Shown here: one piece after another, positions 41,558 through 50,814 of the stretch | How positions within the stretch are numbered: the stretch's first letter is position 1 | How the letters are laid out: every line of letters begins with the position of its first letter | Source: Candidatus Aphodousia gallistercoris | GTDB lineage: Bacteria; Pseudomonadota; Gammaproteobacteria; Burkholderiales; Burkholderiaceae_F | Assembly (NCBI GenBank): GCA_018714185.1 | Contig: DVNT01000052.1 | Coordinates: forward strand, 1-64,000 | DNA length: 64,000 bases | Direction of reading: 5' to 3' | Position numbers and translations under genes: made by a program | The notes under the pieces: model-generated | The model's database searches: none | What the model was told of the DNA's origin: nothing | What the model saw: only the letters and a program-made list of their open reading frames with translations

Positions 41558-43507
41558 ATGCCAACACAACCCTTGGAATTGCTTGCACCGGCGAAAAACG
41601 CCGATATCGGCATCGAGGCCATACTGCACGGGGCCGATGCGGTCTATATCGGAGGGCCGGATTTCGGAGCTCGCGAGGAAGCCGGCAACGCGTTTGATGA
41701 TATCCGCCGCCTGTGTGAATTCGCTCACGGCTTTAATGCCCGCGTGTACATGACTTTAAATACATTGGTCTCGGATGCCGAAATGGCCCGGGCCGTGCAG
41801 ATTGCTTGGCAAGCCTATGAAAGCGGCGTCGATGCCCTCATCGTCCAGGATATGGGGCTGCTGCAAGAAAAGCTTCCTCCCATTCAGCTGCACGCATCAA
41901 CGCAGTGCGACGTGCGCAGCCCCGAAAAAGCCCGCTTTCTGGAAAGCATCGGATTTTCCCAAGTGGTGCTTGCCCGGGAAATGAATCTCGAAGAGATTGC
42001 CCGGACAAGGGCGGCCCTAAAAAGTGCCCGCATTGAGTATTTCATTCACGGGGCCTTGTGCGTGAGCTATTCCGGCCAATGCTATGCAAGCTTTGCCGCG
42101 ACCGGCCGCAGCGCCAACCGCGGAGCCTGTGCACAGCTGTGCCGCCTGCCCTATAGCGTTTATACCGAAAGCGGCAAAGAACTCGTGCGCGACAAGCATG
42201 TCCTTTCGCTCAAGGACAATAACCAAAGCGGCAATTTGCTTGCCTTGATTCGTGCCGGCGTGAGCAGCTTTAAAATCGAAGGGCGGCTAAAGGACGTGCA
42301 GTACGTCAAAAACATTACCGCCTACTACCGCCAGTTGCTCGACAAGATCATCGAGCACGAGCCTCAGTACCGGCGATCAAGCGACGGCACGAGCCGAATT
42401 ACGTTTACGCCCGATCCTAATAAGAGCTTTAACCGCGGCTACACCGACTATTTCACCCGTGAGCGCCACCATGACATGGCGGTTTTCGAAACGCCAAAAG
42501 ACAGCGGCGAAAAGATCGGCACCATTGTGCGGGTGAGCGCCGATAGCATTGAGGTCAAAAGCTCCGTAGAGCTTCATAACGCCGACGGCTTTACCTATCT
42601 CACACGCGAAAAAACACTCTCAGGCTTTTCGGTGAACCTCGCACAGCGTGTCGGCAACAATCTCTGGCGCCTGACGCTGCGTGATCGCCCCATATTCAAA
42701 AAGCATCCGCAACTGGCTCCGGGCACCGAGCTTTTTCGCAACTATGACCGGCTCTGGGAGGAGGCGCTTGCCAAACCGACGGCGACCCGGCTGATCGGGA
42801 TTCAGATGCAATGGAGCGCAGACGAAACGGGCTTTTCTTTGCATGCTAGCGATGAAAGCGGCAACTGCGCCCGGGCAAAAATTAAGCCCGAGGTGATGCA
42901 ACCGGCGGCCTCGGCAGAGAAAAATGCAGCAACGATTCGGAAAAATCTCGCCAAGCTAGGCGGGACCGGTTTTGAGGCTTGCCGCATTGATGTGGGCACG
43001 GCGGCTTGGTTTGCTCCGGCAAGCTTTGTCAATGAACTTCGCCGCCGGGTTGTGCAAGAGTTGCTTGAGCAGCGGCGCCGCCACTTCAAGCGACTTGAGC
43101 CGGGCAAACCCGAAGCTGCCCTGCCCTACCCCGATGCAACCGATTACCGCGCCAATGTGCTTAACGAGCAAGCCGTTACGTTTTACCGCAACCATCAGGC
43201 CAAAATCACGGAGCCGGCGGTGGAAACGGGAGAGGTCTTGCACGAGATTGCCCTCATGCAAACCAAGCATTGCGTACGCTATGCCCTGGGGCTGTGCCTG
43301 AAAGACAATTTGGACAAGGTTCGTGCCGATCCGTCGTTAAAAGAACGCTTCAAGCCCGATCCCTTGATATTGAAAACCGGACCGAACCTCTTTAAGGCAA
43401 CGTTTGACTGCCGGCGCTGCGAGATGACTTTGCACGGAAAAGTGCGCACGCATACCAGCCTGGGTCATGTCAAGTCCTTAAGCGCCCCTAGTGACAAGAA
43501 AGCGTAA
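41558..43507 (+). CDS. rlhA: RlhA, U32 peptidase-like 23S rRNA C2501 hydroxylation protein
   Basis: The 649-residue protein matches YdcP/RlhA (653 in E. coli) rather than the shorter TrhP (about 450). It has LELLAPAKNADIGIEAILHG, DALIVQDMGLL and the conserved cysteine segment CVSYSGQCYAS then RGACAQLCRLP. It also has SFKIEGRLKDVQYVKNI. The C-terminal part holds further cysteines (RRCEMTLHG). RlhA uses prephenate and probably iron-sulfur chemistry to make 5-hydroxycytidine in the peptidyl-transferase centre. Confidence 0.9.
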   Translation: MPTQPLELLAPAKNADIGIEAILHGADAVYIGGPDFGAREEAGNAFDDIRRLCEFAHGFNARVYMTLNTLVSDAEMARAVQIAWQAYESGVDALIVQDMGLLQEKLPPIQLHASTQCDVRSPEKARFLESIGFSQVVLAREMNLEEIARTRAALKSARIEYFIHGALCVSYSGQCYASFAATGRSANRGACAQLCRLPYSVYTESGKELVRDKHVLSLKDNNQSGNLLALIRAGVSSFKIEGRLKDVQYVKNITAYYRQLLDKIIEHEPQYRRSSDGTSRITFTPDPNKSFNRGYTDYFTRERHHDMAVFETPKDSGEKIGTIVRVSADSIEVKSSVELHNADGFTYLTREKTLSGFSVNLAQRVGNNLWRLTLRDRPIFKKHPQLAPGTELFRNYDRLWEEALAKPTATRLIGIQMQWSADETGFSLHASDESGNCARAKIKPEVMQPAASAEKNAATIRKNLAKLGGTGFEACRIDVGTAAWFAPASFVNELRRRVVQELLEQRRRHFKRLEPGKPEAALPYPDATDYRANVLNEQAVTFYRNHQAKITEPAVETGEVLHEIALMQTKHCVRYALGLCLKDNLDKVRADPSLKERFKPDPLILKTGPNLFKATFDCRRCEMTLHGKVRTHTSLGHVKSLSAPSDKKA

Positions 43508-43802
43508 GAAATTAAGAAAAATTTGAACAATCTCAAAAGAAGTTCAAAATTTTCGCTCAATTGGCCAGAAAACTCGGATATAAGTACAAACCATTAGATA
43601 TTTATGTTAAAGTTTCAAGCGTGAAAGGAACTTAAATTCCGGACACTTAAGTCGTGGCAACAATCGGTCCGTTGCCACGACTTTTCAATATCTCCTACCC
43701 CAAAAAAGTTATCTAAAATACCCGATATTACCTAAATTTATCCTGTAGTTGACTCTGTAAGCTGATAAACTGAGGGCATATTTCTAACTACAGGAGGCTC
43801 CT
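43508..43802. other. Intergenic region rlhA-cstA
   Basis: About 295 AT-rich bases. AAAATTTGAAC and GTTCAAAATTTT near 43519-43555 form an imperfect inverted repeat that may end rlhA. A separate strong terminator follows 140 bases after rlhA. The cstA start is preceded by CAGGAGG; AGGAGGCTCCT there is an 11-base palindrome holding the ribosome site. No ORF is convincing. Confidence 0.5.
43649..43686 (+). terminator. Strong terminator 140 bases after rlhA
   Basis: AAGTCGTGGCAAC pairs perfectly with GTTGCCACGACTT over 13 bp around a nine-base loop and is followed by TTC. It may end a long rlhA 3' UTR or an independent small RNA. Confidence 0.8.
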
Positions 43803-45632
43803 ATGGAAACAGCGACGGGCGTAAACGCGCTCACCATCGTGTTTGCCGCGCTATGCGTCTTTGCCATAGCCTATCGTTTCTACGGTTTATTCATCGCTCA
43901 AAAAGTCCTCAATGTCAATGAAGCACGGCAAACGCCGGCGGTTCGTTACTCTGACGGACATGACTATGTTCCCACAAACCGTTACGTTCTCTTCGGTCAC
44001 CATTTTGCTGCTATCGCCGCTGCCGGTCCATTACTCGGCCCGGTGCTGGCCGCTCAGTTCGGCTACATGCCGGGCTTGCTCTGGATTTTGATCGGCTGCG
44101 TCTTAGCCGGCGGCGTCCATGACATGGTGGTGCTTTTCTGCTCGGTGCGCCATCGCGGCAGGTCACTCGCCTATATCGCTTCCACGGAAATCGACAAGAC
44201 GACCGGTTTTGTCGCCTCCTGGGCTGTGCTTGCCATTTTGATCCTGACCTTGGCCGGCCTGTCCATTGCCGTGGTCAATGCCATGCACAATTCCTTGTGG
44301 TCGACCTATACGGTTGCGGCCACCATCCCCATTGCCATCATCATGGGCTTATACATGCAAGTGTGGCGCAAGGGCGATGTGAAAGGAGCTACGCTGATCG
44401 GCGTCGTGCTCCTTTTCTTATGCATTCTCTCCGGTCCTTGGGTTGCCGCGCATCCGGAATATTTCGGCTGGCTTGACATCGACCGCGATACGATGAGCTT
44501 GCTCATCCCGATTTACGGCTTCCTTGCTTCGGTCTTGCCGGTGTGGTTGTTGCTCTTGCCGCGCGACTATCTCTCCACCTTCTTGAAGATCGGTACGATT
44601 GCCGCTTTGGCTATCGGCATTGCTTTCGTGATGCCGCACTTCCAGATGCCCGCCTTTACCGAATTCGTCAAGGGCGGCGGACCGATCGTGGGCGGTCCGG
44701 TCATTCCGTTTATTTTCATTACCATTGCTTGCGGCGCCCTCTCGGGCTTTCACGCAACGATCGGTACGGGTACCACGCCTAAGATGCTCTCCAACGAACG
44801 CGATGTGCTCTTTGTCGGTTACGGCGCCATGCTCATGGAAGGCTTCGTAGCCGTGATGGCATTGGTGGCCGCCTGCGTGCTCGTTCCGGCTGACTACTTC
44901 GCCATTAATGCGCCGGCTGACAAGTTTGCCGCGCTCGGTATGGCTGTGCAAGAGCTGCCGCACTTGGAAGCTCAAGTGCAGGAAAGCTTGATGGCCCGCC
45001 CGGGCGGCTCGGTTTCGTTGGCCGTCGGCATGGCTCACATCTTCTCGCAAATTCCCTTCATGGAAAACCTGATGGCTTACTGGTATCACTTTGCCATCAT
45101 GTTTGAAGCCGTGTTTATTTTGACGGCTGTAGATGCCGGCACCCGTGTGGGCCGCTTCTTCCTGCAAGAAATGATGGGCAAAGTATGGCCGAAATTCAGC
45201 GACAAAGAATGGCTGCCCGGCATTTTGATTACTTCGGTGATCTTTACGGGTTCTTGGGGCTACCTCGTGTATTCGGGCGACATCAGCTCCATCTGGCCGC
45301 TCTTCGGTATTTGCAACCAGTTGCTTGCCTCGGTAACGCTGCTCATCGGTACCACCGTTATCTTGCGCATGAACAAGACCAAGTATGCCCCGATTACCGG
45401 CGTACCCGGCTTGCTGATGACTGTAATCACTTTCTGGGCCGGCATTTGGTTGGTGATGAACCAATACTTGCCTGCCAAGCAGTACTTGCTTGCAACGCTT
45501 TCAGTGATCGTCATGTGCCTGATGCTCTTCGTGATCGTCGGTACGCTGCGCCGCTGGTCCGTGTTGCTTAATATCAAGACCACGGTCAAGGACGATTACG
45601 GCGTTGAAGTCAAAACGATCGTAACCGAATAA
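43803..45632 (+). CDS. cstA: CstA-family peptide/pyruvate transporter
   Basis: The 609-residue membrane protein has the carbon-starvation family marks: the N-terminal AIAYRFYGLFIAQKVL, GHHFAAIAAAGPLLGPVLAA and GGVHDMVVLF. It also has SGFHATIGTGTTPKML and WGYLVYSGDISSIWPLF. About 16 helices are predicted. CstA and BtsT import pyruvate or peptides in starving cells. E. coli CstA has 701 residues, so this is the shorter form. The next gene is an isoaspartyl dipeptidase, which supports peptide uptake. Confidence 0.94.
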   Translation: METATGVNALTIVFAALCVFAIAYRFYGLFIAQKVLNVNEARQTPAVRYSDGHDYVPTNRYVLFGHHFAAIAAAGPLLGPVLAAQFGYMPGLLWILIGCVLAGGVHDMVVLFCSVRHRGRSLAYIASTEIDKTTGFVASWAVLAILILTLAGLSIAVVNAMHNSLWSTYTVAATIPIAIIMGLYMQVWRKGDVKGATLIGVVLLFLCILSGPWVAAHPEYFGWLDIDRDTMSLLIPIYGFLASVLPVWLLLLPRDYLSTFLKIGTIAALAIGIAFVMPHFQMPAFTEFVKGGGPIVGGPVIPFIFITIACGALSGFHATIGTGTTPKMLSNERDVLFVGYGAMLMEGFVAVMALVAACVLVPADYFAINAPADKFAALGMAVQELPHLEAQVQESLMARPGGSVSLAVGMAHIFSQIPFMENLMAYWYHFAIMFEAVFILTAVDAGTRVGRFFLQEMMGKVWPKFSDKEWLPGILITSVIFTGSWGYLVYSGDISSIWPLFGICNQLLASVTLLIGTTVILRMNKTKYAPITGVPGLLMTVITFWAGIWLVMNQYLPAKQYLLATLSVIVMCLMLFVIVGTLRRWSVLLNIKTTVKDDYGVEVKTIVTE

Positions 45633-45655
45633 CGGCTGCATACGTTTACCTCTCG

Positions 45656-45692
45656 GCGGAGTCAGGCTCAAAGCCCGGCTCCGCTTCTTTTT
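45656..45692 (+). terminator. Intrinsic terminator of cstA
   Basis: GCGGAG pairs with CTCCGC around a 17-base loop with an inner GGCT-AAA-GCC-like pairing, and is followed by TTCTTTTT. Confidence 0.8.
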
Positions 45693-45806
45693 ATGGGCAG
45701 AGCAAACAGCTGACAAAACTCCAATCGTTAAGAGCCGTAGCGAGTTATCATAAAGAGATGGGCCCTTTACGGGAATCCACAATTTTTGACTTAAGAGAGA
45801 AGAACT

Positions 45807-46952
45807 ATGGCCTTATTGATTAAAAATGCCCGTGTCTTTGCTCCGCGCGATCTGGGTGAGCAAGACGTTTTGATGGTAGCAGAACAAGTAGTGGCGATCG
45901 GCCGCGACTTGCCATCAACCCTGCCCGGCACTGAAGTCATTGACGCCAAGGGCCAAATCATGACCCCCGGCTTTTTCGACCAGCATATTCACGTAACCGG
46001 GGGAGGCGGCGAAGGCGGCCCGGTCACGCGTACGCCCGAAATCATGCTCTCCGAGCTTGTCGCTTGCGGCACCACGAGCGTTGTAGGCGTCTCCGGCACG
46101 GACTTTGTTACCCGCTCCATTCCGAATTTGCTTGCAAAGGTACGCGCGCTTAAAAGCGAAGGCGTTTCCGCCTGGATGTATACATCCAACTACAAGTTCC
46201 CGCCCACCACGATGAGTAAGTCCGTCGCTGATGACCTTTTTCTCGTACCGGAATGCTTGGGCGTGAAAATTGCCTTGGGCGACCACCGCTCCTCGTTTCC
46301 GACCGTGCAAGAGGTGCTCGCCCTTTTGGCCGAAATCCGCGTTGGCGGCATGATTGCCGGCAAGACCGGATTCCTTCACATTCATACCGGCAACATCCCC
46401 GGCAGCTTTGAAATGTACAAGGAAATCGTCAGCCGCGGTTTCCCGATTAAGCACATTCGTCCGACGCACTGCGGCCGCATCCGCCACGTTTTCGACTCCG
46501 CTGTCGAGTTTGCCAAAGCCGGCGGCTACATCGACATTACGACCGGCGCCAGCTGCGCTTTCGATAATCCGGCTATTGCCGTCATGACGGCATTGGATGC
46601 CGGGGTTGATCCAACTCATATCACGCTTTCAACCGACGGCCACGGCTCGGTTCCGCGCTTTAATGAAAAAGGTGAAATGGTCGGCTTGGGCGTTGGCGGC
46701 GTAGCGGGCAACCTCACCGAAGTCAAGCGCCTGATTTCCGACTTCAAGATGCCCATTGAAAAGGCAATTACCTTTATTTCCTCGAATGTGGGACAAGCAT
46801 TGGGACTTGAAGGACAAGGCGTTATCGAATTGGGCGGCTGCGCCAATGCCTGCCTCTTTAACGATGCAATGGAATTGACCACCGTCATTTCGAGAAACCG
46901 CGTGATGATGCGAGAAGGTGAAATTGTTCAAAAGGGAACTTTTGAATACTAA
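45807..46952 (+). CDS. iadA: Isoaspartyl dipeptidase
   Basis: The 381-residue amidohydrolase cleaves beta-aspartyl dipeptides left from damaged proteins or diet. Marks are FFDQHIHVTGGGGEGG, the bridging-Lys segment GVKIALGDHRSS, FLHIHTGN and LSTDGHGSVP. The length fits (E. coli 390). AGAGAGAAG lies upstream. It stands after cstA with a terminator between, so it has its own promoter, but both fit one nutritional theme. Confidence 0.94.
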   Translation: MALLIKNARVFAPRDLGEQDVLMVAEQVVAIGRDLPSTLPGTEVIDAKGQIMTPGFFDQHIHVTGGGGEGGPVTRTPEIMLSELVACGTTSVVGVSGTDFVTRSIPNLLAKVRALKSEGVSAWMYTSNYKFPPTTMSKSVADDLFLVPECLGVKIALGDHRSSFPTVQEVLALLAEIRVGGMIAGKTGFLHIHTGNIPGSFEMYKEIVSRGFPIKHIRPTHCGRIRHVFDSAVEFAKAGGYIDITTGASCAFDNPAIAVMTALDAGVDPTHITLSTDGHGSVPRFNEKGEMVGLGVGGVAGNLTEVKRLISDFKMPIEKAITFISSNVGQALGLEGQGVIELGGCANACLFNDAMELTTVISRNRVMMREGEIVQKGTFEY

Positions 46953-46968
46953 AACCGCCGAATAAAAT

Positions 46969-47023
46969 AAGCCGGCCGCATTTCTCAGAGCGCAATATCC
47001 GTGAGAGAAACGGCCGGCTTTCT
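46969..47023 (+). terminator. Intrinsic terminator of iadA
   Basis: AAGCCGGCCG and CGGCCGGCTT form the outer stem and TTTCTC/GAGAAA an inner one; TTCTTG follows. It also faces ccmD from the other side. Confidence 0.8.
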
Positions 47024-47083
47024 TGTGAACTCTGCCCCATAAGAGCTGGCAATAGGAGATCCTGCGCTCAAAGCCGATTTACC

Positions 47084-47269
47084 TTAGTCCACCCGCAAAT
47101 GCATTTCGCTTAACCGGGCCCGGGCTTCGCGCAAAAGGGTGGAATACGCCCTAAAGCGGCGGGCCTTGAGACTAAAGATCTCATACAGGCAAAGCACGGC
47201 CATTAAGGCAAACGCCATGAGCACATACTGCCCTTCTTCAGTTAAGTGCAACCATTGAAGAAAACTCAT
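47084..47269 (-). CDS. ccmD: Heme exporter protein CcmD
   Basis: The 61-residue protein has one transmembrane helix (YVLMAFALMAVLCLYEIF) followed by a basic segment (KARRFRAYSTLLREARAR). This is the plan of CcmD, which helps release holo-CcmE from the CcmABC complex. Its start overlaps the ccmC stop by four bases (ATGA). No ccmE, ccmF or other ccm gene follows. Confidence 0.8.
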   Translation of the reverse strand: MSFLQWLHLTEEGQYVLMAFALMAVLCLYEIFSLKARRFRAYSTLLREARARLSEMHLRVD

Positions 47270-47997
47270 AGTTTACCCTCCAGGGCATCGTCTTGGGCCC
47301 ACACTGAACGCCGCTCGCGCTCGAGAATAATGGTACGCGATCGAGACAAAATCATACTCAACGAATAAAAGCCCAGCATCAGCGTGAAGCTGATCATCAA
47401 AATGTAAGCATCTTGCCCGCTTGAGCGCTCCAAGCTGTTGCCTAAATCATGAGCCATGGGCGCCAAGGTATCGAACATGCTGTAAAGAATAGGAATAAAG
47501 ACCAAACCGGCTACGGCCACTAAAGAAGAGCGCACGTCGGAGTGCCTTCTTAGGTGAAAGCCCTTGGCGTTGGCGAAGGTGATGAAAGCGCCGAAAAAGA
47601 ACAGCAAAATAACAAGGCCGGTCAAGCGCGCATCCCAAACCCAATAGTGCCCCCAAAGAGGCCGCCCGAAAAGCGCCCCGGTACCGATAGCGAAAAAGGT
47701 CATGATAAAGCCCGAGGGCGCAATAGCCGTCGAAAGCATCGGTGCGTAGAGGCTTTCCTTGGCAATGAGCGTAGCCAATGAGGCGAGCGTCATCAAAACA
47801 TAAAGCACAACCGCCACGGCCGAGGCCGCTATATGCAGGTAAAAGACCCAGTAAATATCGGCCGATCCGATCGCCGTCGTATCGGAAAAGCCGAACATCC
47901 AAATCAAAGCCGACAGCAACAAGACAACGGCTGAGATAAGAAGCATAGGAATAAGGCGGCCGGCTAAAAAATAAAATTGTTTCGGTAATAAACGCAT
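47266..47997 (-). CDS. ccmC: Heme transporter CcmC for cytochrome c maturation
   Basis: The 243-residue membrane protein has six helices. Its tryptophan-rich heme motif WGHYWVWDARLTG, the preceding GALFGRPL and the conserved His positions (YLHIAASA and LAPMAHDL) mark it as CcmC. It passes heme to CcmE on the periplasmic side. It starts the small ccmCD unit. ccmA and ccmB are not upstream; there the divergent response-regulator gene lies. Confidence 0.92.
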   Translation of the reverse strand: MRLLPKQFYFLAGRLIPMLLISAVVLLLSALIWMFGFSDTTAIGSADIYWVFYLHIAASAVAVVLYVLMTLASLATLIAKESLYAPMLSTAIAPSGFIMTFFAIGTGALFGRPLWGHYWVWDARLTGLVILLFFFGAFITFANAKGFHLRRHSDVRSSLVAVAGLVFIPILYSMFDTLAPMAHDLGNSLERSSGQDAYILMISFTLMLGFYSLSMILSRSRTIILERERRSVWAQDDALEGKL

Positions 47998-48250
47998 CGC
48001 GTACCCACAAGAAGAAGTACCGCTTGATTCTACAGGATCAAAAAGCTCAAAAGCGGCCGAACTTGCCGCAGGTTATGAGGTAGACAATATCACAATTGGC
48101 CGAAGATTTTCTCGCTTTTCGCGCTTTTTCGGCTGCAAGCTGCCAACCACCGGTCCCGTCTCCGTCAAACGTCCTTGAAGGCCCCATGCAAAATCGCCTT
48201 TTTGGGCATGTTTCAGGGCATATCAAACACGCTAAAATGAAGAGGTCTTT

Positions 48251-48925
48251 ATGTCGGAAAGTAAAATGCAATTTTTGATCGTTGATGACCATTCCATCGT
48301 CACGATGGCTCTGAGCCTGCTGCTGAAAAATTACAACGCACAAGCCAATGAAGTTTTTACCGCCAACACCAAGGAAGAGGCGCTGAGCCTGGCAAGCCAA
48401 TACGGCGATACCGCGGATTTGATGATTCTGGACTTATCCATGCCGGGCGTTCAAGGCACCAGCCTGGTCGAAGAGATTGTTCGAGAGCACCCGATGCTAA
48501 AGATTCTCGTTATGAGCGGCTTGGAAGATGAGCACAGCGTAGTGAAAGTCCTGCAAATGGGCGCGGCGGGCTTTATCCCGAAATCTTTGGATGCCAATCT
48601 TTTAACGGATGCCATCCGTTTTGTCTTAAACGGCGGCGTTTATATTCCGGTCAAGCTCCTTGCCCAAGCACAACGAAACGGCTTACTGACCGCACGCGAA
48701 ACCAAGGCCGCCCCTCAAGTGCCCGTGCACTTGACCGAACGGCAAACGGAGGTGCTCATGCTGCTCGCAAAGGGGGCTCCGATCAAGCGAATCTGCAAAG
48801 AACTGAATTTATCCGAAGGCACGGTAAAAACCCACGTGACGGCCATTTACCGCGCCTTCGGCGCGAATAACCGTACGGAAGCTTTGCTGCAAGCTCGCCG
48901 TCACGGCTTTAACTTGGAATCTTGA
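48251..48925 (+). CDS. NarL/FixJ-type response regulator
   Basis: The 224-residue protein has a receiver domain (FLIVDDHSIVTMALSLLL; phosphoacceptor Asp61 in LMILDLSMPG; Lys in GFIPKSLDA). Its C-terminal LuxR helix-turn-helix reads LTERQTEVLMLLAKG and LSEGTVKTHVTAIYRAFGA. GAGG lies five bases before the ATG. Its 3' end overlaps by 25 bases the 3' end of the convergent hybrid histidine kinase, which is the likely partner. The target genes are unknown. Confidence 0.93.
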   Translation: MSESKMQFLIVDDHSIVTMALSLLLKNYNAQANEVFTANTKEEALSLASQYGDTADLMILDLSMPGVQGTSLVEEIVREHPMLKILVMSGLEDEHSVVKVLQMGAAGFIPKSLDANLLTDAIRFVLNGGVYIPVKLLAQAQRNGLLTARETKAAPQVPVHLTERQTEVLMLLAKGAPIKRICKELNLSEGTVKTHVTAIYRAFGANNRTEALLQARRHGFNLES

Positions 48926-50811
48926 TGATCCTCCAGGCCGGTTAGCGTACGCAAGGCTTTGTTGAGCTCCTCGCCGCTCACCGGCTTTTGCATAATCTTC
49001 GGCATGGCAAAAAGCGCGGCGTCCTGCGGCCCCAGACTGCGAAGCACTCGCACGTAATCAGCTTTGATGATGTCATCGGCCACGGCCGTAAGCAAAATAG
49101 CCGGCACCGGCTTGCCCTGGCAGCGGGCAATCTGCAAAATCACCTCCAAGCCGTTAGCCTCATCCTCGCCTAAATTGAAGTCGCAGATGACGGCATCAAC
49201 CTTTTGACCCTTTTGAAAATACGATTGAAGCGCCGAATCAAAGGCAGCCCCCGACATGACCTTCGCGCCCCAACTTCTGAGCAATGAAGACAAGCTTTCG
49301 CGAACCATGGCATTGTCTTCGATGAGCGCGAGCGATACGGGAAGCGGCTTTTCGGCCATTTCTTCGGACTGGGTTTGCTTGAAAATACGCGCTTGCTCGG
49401 CTTCGTGAATCGGCAAGCGGATGCGGAAAATCGATCCCCGTCCCGGCTTGGAACTTAAAGACAAATCCAATTGCAGCTGCTCGCAAATCATGCGAACGAT
49501 GGATAGGCCGAGCCCGTAGCCCTCGGCAGCATTGCGGCTTGATTCGGCTCGGTAAAAGTGCTCGAAAACGTGTTTTTGCTCCTCCGGCTTGATCCCGCAG
49601 CCGCTATCGACCACGCAGATGCTCACATAGCGGCCGCCGATAATACGCGCGGCCAGATAAATCGAACCCGTTTGGGTATAGGCCAATGCATTGTTGAGCA
49701 AATTGCGCAAAGCACGAATCAGTAGCTGGGGATCGGCAAAGACATTAACATCAACGGTCTTTACGCGAAAAACCAAGCCTTTTTGCTCGGCGAGCGGACG
49801 AAATTGCGTAGCCAAATCTTCAAGAAGCGCTTTCAAGGCAATCGGCTCCTTATTTATCTGAATGTGCCCGGTTTCCAAACGGGACACTTCCAGAATTTGG
49901 GCCACCAACGTCTGCAAGGCTTTCGTGGACTTTGACAGTTGAGTCACAATTTCCTTGACTTGCGGATCGTCTATCGTTGAAAGCAGCTGCGTGTAAATAC
50001 CGATCGCTTGCAAGGGTTGGCGAATGTCATGATTAGCCGCAGCGAAAAACTTGCCGCGGATACGGCTTTGCTCTTGTGTTTCGCGGCGAAGCTTTTCGGC
50101 CAAGTTGCGCTCCAGTGTCAAGCGCTTAACCAAATTGGCATTTTCCTGGTCATTGCGTACCGACATTTGCACAATGTCGCTGAATCGTTTACCGGAATAG
50201 AAGATAAAGACCACCACGCCGACAATTAAAAGCGCAATCGCCAAACGCGACCAGCCGAACATCAAGGCTAAGCGCAAAACCAAAGGCGTAACGCTCAGCA
50301 AGGTAAAAACGCCGAGGCTCGGAAGCCAGCACGAATAGATGGGCCAAGAGGCAAACGTGACGGTCAAAATGACGGCTACCAGCAAAAATTGCAAGGAAGC
50401 ATCCACCGGGTCGCCCAAGAAAAAGAAAAGTCCGGCACTGGCCCAAATGAGGCCGGCAGCCACGGCCAAGAGCATCCACGTGCGCATCCACAAGTGAATC
50501 CGAGCATGCCGGTAACGGTCGGCCCAAAAGCGTCGATTAAAATCAATCGCACCGTAAAGGTGCAGTCCTACCCACAATAGCCAAGCGACAATGACGGCAT
50601 GATTGTTGATATCCCACATGACAACCGCAAGAGCGAGCGCTCCCAACGCTTCGGAGACAAGCGCTACCGGCTGCAAACTCAGCGAACTTTGGATTTGCCT
50701 GACCAACACGCGCGAGTGGCGGCGGCGCCACTGCAGCGCCGACAGATTATCCCCGTAGAGCGCCCCGTTCGCTAAAAGCCGGTACCACTGGGCTTTGAGC
50801 CAACCAAACAT
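48901..50811 (-). CDS. Hybrid sensor histidine kinase with C-terminal receiver
   Basis: In the 636-residue protein about six transmembrane helices (residues 50-210) precede a HisKA domain with phospho-His near 261 (FFAAANHDIRQPLQAIGIY). An HATPase domain follows (NLLNNALAYTQTG, CVVDSGCGI, EGYGLGLSIVRM). The terminal receiver domain has Asp near 542 (VICDFNLGEDEANG). This membrane-sensor arrangement recalls the quinone- or energy-sensing BarA/RpfC-like kinases without a defined ligand. It begins three bases after ldcA and is the third gene of the tadA-ldcA-kinase unit. It is convergent and 25 bases overlapping with the NarL-type regulator. Confidence 0.92.
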   Translation of the reverse strand: MFGWLKAQWYRLLANGALYGDNLSALQWRRRHSRVLVRQIQSSLSLQPVALVSEALGALALAVVMWDINNHAVIVAWLLWVGLHLYGAIDFNRRFWADRYRHARIHLWMRTWMLLAVAAGLIWASAGLFFFLGDPVDASLQFLLVAVILTVTFASWPIYSCWLPSLGVFTLLSVTPLVLRLALMFGWSRLAIALLIVGVVVFIFYSGKRFSDIVQMSVRNDQENANLVKRLTLERNLAEKLRRETQEQSRIRGKFFAAANHDIRQPLQAIGIYTQLLSTIDDPQVKEIVTQLSKSTKALQTLVAQILEVSRLETGHIQINKEPIALKALLEDLATQFRPLAEQKGLVFRVKTVDVNVFADPQLLIRALRNLLNNALAYTQTGSIYLAARIIGGRYVSICVVDSGCGIKPEEQKHVFEHFYRAESSRNAAEGYGLGLSIVRMICEQLQLDLSLSSKPGRGSIFRIRLPIHEAEQARIFKQTQSEEMAEKPLPVSLALIEDNAMVRESLSSLLRSWGAKVMSGAAFDSALQSYFQKGQKVDAVICDFNLGEDEANGLEVILQIARCQGKPVPAILLTAVADDIIKADYVRVLRSLGPQDAALFAMPKIMQKPVSGEELNKALRTLTGLEDHQDSKLKP

Positions 50812-50814
50812 AGG

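Noticed and set aside
44418..45464. 348-codon frame antisense to cstA
   Set aside because: Its composition (very rich in His, Gln, Arg) is typical of reading a hydrophobic membrane gene backwards.
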